Source: Lachnospiraceae bacterium NC2008 (GTDB lineage Bacteria > Bacillota > Clostridia > Lachnospirales > Lachnospiraceae). From it: 64,000 nt of DNA. Shown here one piece after another: positions 58,555 through 64,000 of the stretch. Location of the stretch: assembly GCA_000687675.1 (NCBI GenBank), contig JHWS01000006.1, forward strand, positions 124,001-188,000, read 5' to 3'. The notes under the pieces were generated by a model. That model was not told where the DNA came from, made no database searches, and saw nothing but the letters and a program-made list of their open reading frames with translations. Made by a program: the position numbers and the translations under genes. The stretch's first letter is position 1, and every line of letters starts with the position of its first letter.

Positions 58555-59010
58555 GGCAATGGACGTGTTTCAAGATTGCTGACGCTTTTGCTAATGTACA
58601 AGAGTGGATTCAATATCGGCAAATATGTTTCTTTCGAGGAACAGATTAATCAGTCAAAAGACTACTATTATGGTGCTCTTCAGGATTCATCTAAAGGATG
58701 GCATACGAACGAAAACTCCTATACGGAATTTATGAAGAATTTCCTTTCAACATTGTATAAGTGTTATAAGGAACTTGACAAAAGGTTTTCTACGGTAAAC
58801 GGAAAAAAACGGAAAAAAACTGAGAGGATAGAACAAACGGTACTTAACAGTGTATTGCCGATTTCAAAGTCTGAGATCTGTGGCTATCTGCCTGATGTGA
58901 GCCCCACGACTGTAGAGGCTGTCCTTGGAAAAATGGTAAAAGACGGGGCAATAAAAAAACTTGGAAGTGCAAGAGCAACAAAATATGTTAATGCAAAACA
59001 CATCCACTGA
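58552..59010 (+). pseudogene. fic: Fic protein, C-terminal half (gene split by element)
   Basis: The sequence resumes in frame with DGNGRVSRLLTLLLM, the second half of the Fic motif HPFxDGNGRxxR, then a helical region and a C-terminal winged helix (ISKSEICGYLPDVSPTTVEAVLGKMVKDGAI...). Joined to the first half at the shared GAT codon it gives a 352-residue protein of normal class II Fic length. The frame opens at 58525 in element DNA (a TTG), without a good ribosome site. No internal stop or frameshift is seen, so the gene is only interrupted, not decayed. Confidence 0.92.
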
Positions 59011-59084
59011 TTTTTGCTTCTAAAAAGGTGTTGAGGATGCCATGAGGCATTTTCCGATGATATGAGTATTGGAGGGAAAGATAA

Positions 59085-60878
59085 ATGAATTATCTAACAG
59101 ATCACGAAATCGAGGGTTTGATAGAGGAAATCAAATCCGGAAATAATGATGCATGGGAAAGAATATATCATAATTTCGAGAACTATATTCATAAATGCTG
59201 TCAGGATAAATTGATGAAATTTTGTATGTCAGATGCAGAGCGTATAGTCTTTGAAGATGATCTGTATATGGCCGGTTGGCAGGGCTTTGTTAATTCTATA
59301 AAAAACTATAAACCCGAAAATGGAAAACTATTGACCTATGCGACTTATTATATAAATGGAGAGATATCAAAAGAACTGGACTTTCTGCTTAATCCACTGG
59401 GGCTTACAGAGAGACCGAAACCAAAAAAGAAGAGTGAACCTTGTGAAACTGAAAGTCCTGTTATTTCGCGGGTTTCAATTGATGATGAATCCGGAATATC
59501 GGAAAATGTGCTTTCTTATGCGCTCATGAGGAAAAAGCACAGTGATGGGGCGGAATCGGAAATATCCGGCGAGGATAATCTTAACCGGATGTCGGAGATA
59601 TCAGGACTTCTAAAGTATGAAGAGGATAGAAAAGAAGAACTGGAGAAGCTGCTTTCTGATAACGGTATATCCGAGCTTGGAGGGTACAGCAATGAGAGAA
59701 CCACCCTTCAGATACTTGAAATACTGAGACAGACTACCGATGAAAAGCATACGGTGACTAAGGAAGAACTGAAGCGTCTGCTGCGACTTTACCGTATCGG
59801 CAGATATAAAAACAATACATCGGTGCCGGTAGATAATACATTTAACAAAATCGTTGCAGAAATCTTATTGGAGCTCAATCCCGGGAAATACACAGATGAA
59901 AATGACAGTGATTACAGAATAAAATATGACGGATATACAGAGGATAAGCTGAATAAAAAGATTAAGCCTGATAAGAGCAGTTCTCAGAAAGTGGAGTCAG
60001 GCTCTGCCCCTGTTCTGAATGGACTTTTCTACGTGCATCCATTTGAGTATGAAGAAACAGACCGACTTATCCAGATTATCAGCTTTTCGGATATGCTCTC
60101 TGATAGTGAGAAGGAAAAACTGATCAGTAAGATATGTGATCTTACCGGAAAGTATTACACCACTCCATATTGGGATGGAAAGAATCTTAAGTTTAATCCC
60201 CGCGCCGTACATGGCAGGTTTACAGGGAAAAAGTCTTCTGACAGGGAAAAGCTGGCAAATAGCCTGAAGACACTTCAATATGCAGTAAACAATCTGGCTC
60301 AGGTGCGATTTAAATTTAATCGTTATAATGCGGAGCACGAATTGGTACCGACGAGCGAATATATCCATGAGTTGAGCCCGTATCATTTGGTGGTCTATCA
60401 TGATAACTATTACTGTATCGGTCTTAAAAAAGGTGATACCCGTGTGTGGCATTATCGAGTGGATTTGATGACTGATGTGGAAATCGTATCAGATGAAGAA
60501 GGTAAAATCGTTCCTGTTAGGCTTACTGAATTCGAAGGACTTCCAATATTTAACTCAGACTGGAATCCTGAAAAGTATTTGGCTGAACATCTTAACATGG
60601 CGTATGATAAGCCACAGGATATCAGAATCAAGATAAAAGATACGGATTATACCATTATTCATGACTGGTTTGGCGATCATTATGAAAAGGTGGATGAGGT
60701 TACCGGTGCGGATGAAGAAGGAAATGAAATTCGGTATGACATTGTTAAGGTTCGGACATCTCCTTCCATGATCGTACACTGGGCTATGCAGTATGGCATT
60801 AAGGTAGAGATTATGGATGAGGAGATACGTAGCAGTATTCGTGAGAATTCTAAATTACTGGAGGTTTTATATGGTTAA
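59085..60878 (+). CDS. Sigma-70 region 2-like, winged-helix and WYL fusion regulator
   Basis: Residues ~12-115 resemble sigma-70 region 2 (NDAWERIYHNFENYIHK..., EDDLYMAGWQGFVNSIKNYKPENGKLLTYATYYINGEI), the part of sigma that binds core RNA polymerase and the -10 box. A charged linker leads to a helix region (~203-262, TTLQILEILRQTTDEKHTVTKEELKRLL) matching the HTH of WYL regulators, then a WYL module (~320-597; PYHLVVYHDNYYCIGLKKG...WHYRVDLMTDVEIV). WYL domains bind nucleic-acid ligands and often control defence genes. No sigma region 4 is present. The next gene overlaps its stop codon. Confidence 0.78.
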   Translation: MNYLTDHEIEGLIEEIKSGNNDAWERIYHNFENYIHKCCQDKLMKFCMSDAERIVFEDDLYMAGWQGFVNSIKNYKPENGKLLTYATYYINGEISKELDFLLNPLGLTERPKPKKKSEPCETESPVISRVSIDDESGISENVLSYALMRKKHSDGAESEISGEDNLNRMSEISGLLKYEEDRKEELEKLLSDNGISELGGYSNERTTLQILEILRQTTDEKHTVTKEELKRLLRLYRIGRYKNNTSVPVDNTFNKIVAEILLELNPGKYTDENDSDYRIKYDGYTEDKLNKKIKPDKSSSQKVESGSAPVLNGLFYVHPFEYEETDRLIQIISFSDMLSDSEKEKLISKICDLTGKYYTTPYWDGKNLKFNPRAVHGRFTGKKSSDREKLANSLKTLQYAVNNLAQVRFKFNRYNAEHELVPTSEYIHELSPYHLVVYHDNYYCIGLKKGDTRVWHYRVDLMTDVEIVSDEEGKIVPVRLTEFEGLPIFNSDWNPEKYLAEHLNMAYDKPQDIRIKIKDTDYTIIHDWFGDHYEKVDEVTGADEEGNEIRYDIVKVRTSPSMIVHWAMQYGIKVEIMDEEIRSSIRENSKLLEVLYG

Positions 60879-61359
60879 CATGGAGACACGTGAGAAAGAA
60901 GCCTGTAATCAGGCGAATAGGGAACCTGTGAATAATATATGCGATATAGAAAAGCTGTTAGTAGAAAATAAATACACAGTAATTAAGGTTGATAATCCAA
61001 GACAACGAGGTAAAATTCGCTATAAAGAAATTGCAAGAGACTATAATCTTATTAACGAAGGTCATATTATATGGATCAAATTTGCAAAAAGTAATGATAA
61101 AAATGGAAGATATATTGGAGTTGTTGGGGCAGGGCGTGATATCAACAGATATTGGAATAATTCAAATAAATCCGGAAAATTGGTTGAAAAAGCAAACCTC
61201 GAGTGGGATGAGTCAGTTGTTTTTATTATTCCGATTCCGTGGTTAAGTAAAGAGTGTCATGGGTATTATACGGCAGAACGTAATTCTGTCGAAAGAGAAA
61301 TCGGCAATCTGCTGGGTGAAAAATTTCCTATAATAGATTTTTATTCGCACAATCTCTAA
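60871..61359 (+). CDS. Hypothetical protein coupled to the sigma-WYL regulator
   Basis: The start codon ATG at 60871 overlaps the last codons of the regulator gene (shared ATGGTTAA), and GGAGG lies 6 nt upstream, so the two are translationally coupled. The 162-residue product has RYKEIARDYNLINEGHIIWIKFAKSNDKNGRYIGVVGAGRDI and a Trp-rich C-terminal half; no family is recognised. Coupling suggests that it works with the regulator, for example as partner or modulator. Confidence 0.65.
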   Translation: MVNMETREKEACNQANREPVNNICDIEKLLVENKYTVIKVDNPRQRGKIRYKEIARDYNLINEGHIIWIKFAKSNDKNGRYIGVVGAGRDINRYWNNSNKSGKLVEKANLEWDESVVFIIPIPWLSKECHGYYTAERNSVEREIGNLLGEKFPIIDFYSHNL

Positions 61360-61367
61360 GGGAGTTT

Positions 61368-61409
61368 TTCAAAATCTTGAAGATACCTAATTCCATAATA
61401 TAGGTGTAA
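61368..61409 (+). promoter_or_regulatory. Shared palindrome-promoter, copy 1
   Basis: TTCAA-AATC-TTGAA (61368-61381), then 7 nt, then AATTCCATAATATAGGTGTAA minus its last base (61389 onward). It precedes the decayed HAD gene. The palindrome overlaps a TTGAA-type -35 position. Confidence 0.75.
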
Positions 61410-61439
61410 ACGAAAAACATTATTTTATAGAGGTGCCCT

Positions 61440-61730
61440 ATGATAGAAAAAATTTATTTCGATATGGATGGATTTCTTGCAGATTTTGACGGCGGCGTAA
61501 CATTGTTGTGTGGTTTAAAACCACTTGTTCAGGGAGAGCATCGCTCCAGGGAAGAAGATGATTTAATGTGGGAAAAGATACGTGAGGTCGGACATTTTTT
61601 TATGACAGACTTGAGCCGATGCCTGGTGCGTTAGATCTTATTAACGAAATCTATGGTAAATACTGAGATAAATGCGAAATCCTTACAGGAATTCCCAAAC
61701 CAAAGAGAGGGATTTTGACTGCCGATAGCA
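61440..61730 (+). pseudogene. Decayed copy of the HAD nucleotidase gene
   Basis: Nearly identical to the start of the intact gene at 62473, including promoter and ribosome-site region. Differences that kill it are a 2-nt expansion of a T-run near 61598 causing a frameshift, a G-to-T change that makes a TGA at about 61663-61666, and loss of the 3' part after ~61730. The catalytic segment also reads DMDGFLADF instead of DMDGVLADF. The first 64 codons are still open. Confidence 0.9.
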
Positions 61731-61748
61731 TATAATATGGAGGATTAA

Positions 61749-62228
61749 ATGAATAATTTTAATGAAAGATTAGAAACATGTCTTAATTTTATCAAAAAAA
61801 GAAGAGACAATGAACATCCAAAAGAAATTATACGAGAATTAAGAAAGTTTTTTCAACTCGGAATTGATGATTTTTATTCTGAAGATCAAAGAAAAACTGT
61901 AATTCAAGAGCTTATAAAAGAAGGAGAAAGCAGAAAGGATAACGAAGAAAAAGCTGTATTTTTCCTTTTCGCCTATAAGCTAAATAAAGCAAATAATTTT
62001 GATGTAGAAGTTCCTGTATTATATTTAGATGAAACATTAATTATTAATGATTATCCAAATAAAATGCCAGAAGAGGCTCTTAAAATTTTCAGAGATAAGG
62101 ATAAGGAACTTTGTGCCAGAAGGTATAAAGAGGCTTTGCCTGACGAGGAAGCTTTGGAAATTTTTAATGTTCAGATTATACCGGGTTATTTTGTATGGAA
62201 TGAATATTATGCTTGTTTTAGAGAGTAA
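61749..62228 (+). CDS. Hypothetical protein between the two HAD copies
   Basis: A 159-residue charged, helical protein (FNERLETCLNFIKKRRDNEHPKEIIRELRKFF... and IPGYFVWNEYYACF at the end). No family is recognised. GGAGG 6 nt before the ATG supports the start. The gene sits exactly in the segment that separates the two HAD copies, so it may have arrived with the duplication. Confidence 0.65.
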   Translation: MNNFNERLETCLNFIKKRRDNEHPKEIIRELRKFFQLGIDDFYSEDQRKTVIQELIKEGESRKDNEEKAVFFLFAYKLNKANNFDVEVPVLYLDETLIINDYPNKMPEEALKIFRDKDKELCARRYKEALPDEEALEIFNVQIIPGYFVWNEYYACFRE

Positions 62229-62402
62229 AAGAATGAATTTGTTCCCTAATACGAGCAAAACACAGTATCGAACAATTCCCGAATAATGTCAGGTTTAGGC
62301 AACCATACTGTTGTCCCAAGATATTAAGTAAAAAGACAAACGAGATAAAGAGTATGCTTAAGGACTGGAAAGGGATAGAAAAAATGTAATAAAGTCTTTA
62401 TC

Positions 62403-62444
62403 TTCAAAATTTTGAAAAAGAATAATTCCATAATATAGGTGTAA
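62403..62444 (+). promoter_or_regulatory. Shared palindrome-promoter, copy 2
   Basis: The perfect palindrome TTCAAAATTTTGAA (62403-62416) is followed at the same distance by AATTCCATAATATAGGTGTA, then AGGAGGTG and the HAD start codon at 62473. Confidence 0.78.
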
Positions 62445-62472
62445 CCGAAAAAACTTTTTTAGGAGGTGCCCT

Positions 62473-62979
62473 ATGATAGAAAAAATTTATTTCGATATGG
62501 ATGGAGTTCTTGCAGATTTTGACGGCGGCGTAACAATGTTGTGCGGTTTAAAACCACTTGTTCAGGGAGAGCATCGCTCCAAGGAAGAAGACGACCTGAT
62601 GTGGGAAAAGATACGTGAGGTCGGACATTTTTATGACAAACTTGAGCCGATGCCTGGTGCGGTAGATCTTTTTAACGAAATCTATGGTAAATACGGAGAT
62701 AAATGCGAGATTCTTACAGGAATTCCCAAACCAAAGAGAGGTATTATAACTGCAGGCGAAGACAAGATAGCATGGGCACACCGCATATTATTGCCAACTC
62801 TTAAGGTGAATATTGTATATAGAGAAGAAAAGAAAAATTTCTGTACTGGTAAGGACAGCATTTTGATCGATGATCTTAAAACCAATATAGATGACTGGGT
62901 AAGCTACGGAGGAACTGGGATACTTCATATAAGTGCTAAGGATACAAGATTGAAATTGAGAGAGAAAAATCTCTTGTAA
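62473..62979 (+). CDS. HAD-family 5'(3')-deoxyribonucleotidase-like phosphatase
   Basis: The 168-residue protein starts with the HAD motif I, FDMDGVLADFDGG (nucleophile Asp and acid/base Asp), continues with motif II in EILTGIPKP, a conserved Lys region near NIVYREEKKNF and motif IV in ILIDDLKTNIDDW. Size and motifs match the 5' nucleotidase, deoxy (Pfam NT5C) group, which dephosphorylates (deoxy)nucleotides. Control of nucleotide pools, perhaps in phage defence, is inferred from its accessory setting only. Confidence 0.85.
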   Translation: MIEKIYFDMDGVLADFDGGVTMLCGLKPLVQGEHRSKEEDDLMWEKIREVGHFYDKLEPMPGAVDLFNEIYGKYGDKCEILTGIPKPKRGIITAGEDKIAWAHRILLPTLKVNIVYREEKKNFCTGKDSILIDDLKTNIDDWVSYGGTGILHISAKDTRLKLREKNLL

Positions 62980-62990
62980 ATATTGCCATC

Positions 62991-63032
62991 TTCAATTTTT
63001 TGAATATGAGGGAATCCATAATATGGTTGTAA
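62991..63032 (+). promoter_or_regulatory. Shared palindrome-promoter, copy 3
   Basis: TTCAATTTTTTGAA (62991-63004) is followed 21 nt from its start by GAATCCATAATATGGTTGTA. Spacing is the same as in copies 1 and 2, with several substitutions, so it is conserved by function rather than recent copying. It precedes the metallophosphoesterase. Confidence 0.72.
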
Positions 63033-63061
63033 CATAAAGACCCAAAAAGGAGGACGACGAT

Positions 63062-63772
63062 ATGCATTATTATATTACAGGAGATACACATGGGGATTTT
63101 TCAAGGATTGCAGAATTCTGTGAAACAAATGGAACAGACACTGATGATGTCATGATTATTCTTGGTGATGCAGGGATTAATTATTACCTTGACGCCAGAG
63201 ACAGAGACTTGAAAAACGAACTGATTCACTTGCCGATAACGCTGTTTTGCATCCACGGAAATCACGAGGCAAGACCGTGGGAAGCGGATGGAGATTATGA
63301 AGAGGTTATTTGGAATGGAGGCGTTGTTTATGTCGAAGAAGGTTATCCCAATATACTTTTTGCTAAGGACGGAGAGATTTATGATTTTAATGGCAAATCC
63401 GTAATAGCAATTGGTGGCGCTTATAGTGTTGATAAATATTATCGTTTGAATAACGGGCTTCAGTGGTTTGAGTCGGAACAGCCGGATGAAACCATAAAGA
63501 GCTATGTCGAGGAGAAGCTTGAAGCGGTAAATTGGACAGTTGATATAGTTTTATCTCATACCGTGCCTATAGAAGCCGAGCCGGTTTGGAGCTTTATACC
63601 GGGAATCGATCAGTCAAAGGTAGATAAAAGCACTGAAAAATGGTTTCAGCAGATTTATGATAAGCTTAATCTTCGGGAAGGTTGGTATGCAGGGCATTAC
63701 CATGTTGAGAGTGAGGAAGACGATATCCGAATTATGTTTGAAGATTATGACGAGATATGCGAATTAAATTGA
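63062..63772 (+). CDS. Calcineurin-like metallophosphoesterase
   Basis: A 236-residue phosphoesterase with the full dimetal motif set: GDTHGD (residues 7-12), ILGDAG (~34-39), the catalytic GNHE (~66-69), a His in VLSHTVP (~164) and AGHYHVE near the C-terminus. Substrates in this superfamily range from phosphoproteins to nucleotides and nucleic acids. It shares its promoter type with the HAD nucleotidase upstream, so the two are probably expressed together. GGAGG precedes the ATG. Confidence 0.92.
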   Translation: MHYYITGDTHGDFSRIAEFCETNGTDTDDVMIILGDAGINYYLDARDRDLKNELIHLPITLFCIHGNHEARPWEADGDYEEVIWNGGVVYVEEGYPNILFAKDGEIYDFNGKSVIAIGGAYSVDKYYRLNNGLQWFESEQPDETIKSYVEEKLEAVNWTVDIVLSHTVPIEAEPVWSFIPGIDQSKVDKSTEKWFQQIYDKLNLREGWYAGHYHVESEEDDIRIMFEDYDEICELN

Positions 63773-63773
63773 A

Positions 63774-63803
63774 AGAGAATTGTCGAAAGACAGTTCTTTT
63801 TTG
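63774..63803 (+). terminator. Rho-independent terminator
   Basis: AGAATTGTC-GAAA-GACAGTTCT followed by TTTTT, just after the phosphoesterase stop codon. Confidence 0.9.
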
Positions 63804-63839
63804 TTACAAATATTTTGAAGCAAAATGGAGGAGGTTAAT

Positions 63840-64000
63840 ATGGTAATAAGACGTTGGTATTCAGAGGATAAGATGGAGGATATTGTGAGGATTGATAACT
63901 CACCATATGCAGTTTACAGAAAATGCTATTACGAGGTGAGAAAATTTATTGAAACAGTGCCTCAGGAAAAACTCTTTATGGAAATCACTGATGATTCAAA
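63840..64000 (+). CDS. Hypothetical protein, 3' end cut by window
   Basis: A strong GGAGGAGG site precedes this ATG by about 6 nt, and 53 codons are open to the window edge. The visible part (VIRRWYSEDKMEDIVRIDN..., a helical, charged protein) matches no family I recognise. A CAAATATTTTGAAG stretch upstream recalls half of the shared palindrome but lacks its rest. Confidence 0.55.
   Translation, partial: MVIRRWYSEDKMEDIVRIDNSPYAVYRKCYYEVRKFIETVPQEKLFMEITDDS

Overview
The window looks like a chromosomal segment of a low-GC Firmicute of the Lachnospiraceae type (Butyrivibrio, Pseudobutyrivibrio, Lachnospira or a relative). The reasons are AT-rich coding with strong AGGAGG-type ribosome sites, DUF4358 and DUF4854-type lipoproteins, VanW and MBOAT/DHHW surface genes, and many large c-di-GMP signalling proteins. 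The species cannot be named from sequence alone. No rRNA, tRNA or CRISPR array was seen.

Layout. 0-15 kb: c-di-GMP and two-component signalling (an EAL protein cut by the window edge, two HD-GYP proteins, a propeller hybrid kinase with receiver and HPt, and a double-receiver regulator). Between the first and the rest lie a flavodoxin-SCP2 fusion, a HIT protein, murG with a TSCPD gene on the minus strand, and a VanW protein. 15-25 kb: zinc-ribbon membrane proteins, a TetR/MMPL/heptad-repeat export operon, an AAA ATPase with an AT-rich repeated leader, and an SPFH/zinc-ribbon/TM2 cluster. 25-33 kb: surface lipoproteins and a glycan O-acylation set (SGNH, DUF4358, MBOAT, DHHW, second SGNH), then an Rpn-type nuclease. 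33-41 kb: glycogen phosphorylase, an aconitase-family hydratase and leuS. 41-48 kb: a phosphonate and surface-polymer operon. 50.4-58.6 kb: an 8.1-kb integrative mobilizable element that splits a fic gene. 59-64 kb: an accessory region with a sigma-region-2/WYL fusion regulator and three copies of one palindrome-bearing promoter in front of small phosphohydrolase genes.

The two most unusual systems are these. (1) The operon at 40.7-48.1 kb encodes a YidC-like membrane insertase fused to a CDP-glycerol-glycerophosphotransferase-like domain, a PhnW-like aminotransferase, a cytidylyltransferase fused to PEP mutase, a LicC-type nucleotidylyltransferase and a possible GT-D glycosyltransferase. It has no phosphonopyruvate decarboxylase. 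Together they suggest that a CMP-activated phosphonate is made and attached to a cell-surface polymer. (2) The serine-recombinase element carries a MobV relaxase, an oriT-like structure and a type II restriction-modification pair. It is inserted exactly in the GAT codon inside the Fic catalytic motif, so that precise excision would restore a 352-residue Fic protein.

Several genes exist as an intact copy plus a decayed copy: the zinc-ribbon membrane protein, the AAA ATPase and the HAD nucleotidase. A dispersed ~80-nt structured repeat occurs after glgP, twice between pepM and the next gene, and truncated near 48.15 kb. Its copies show compensatory base changes in their stems.
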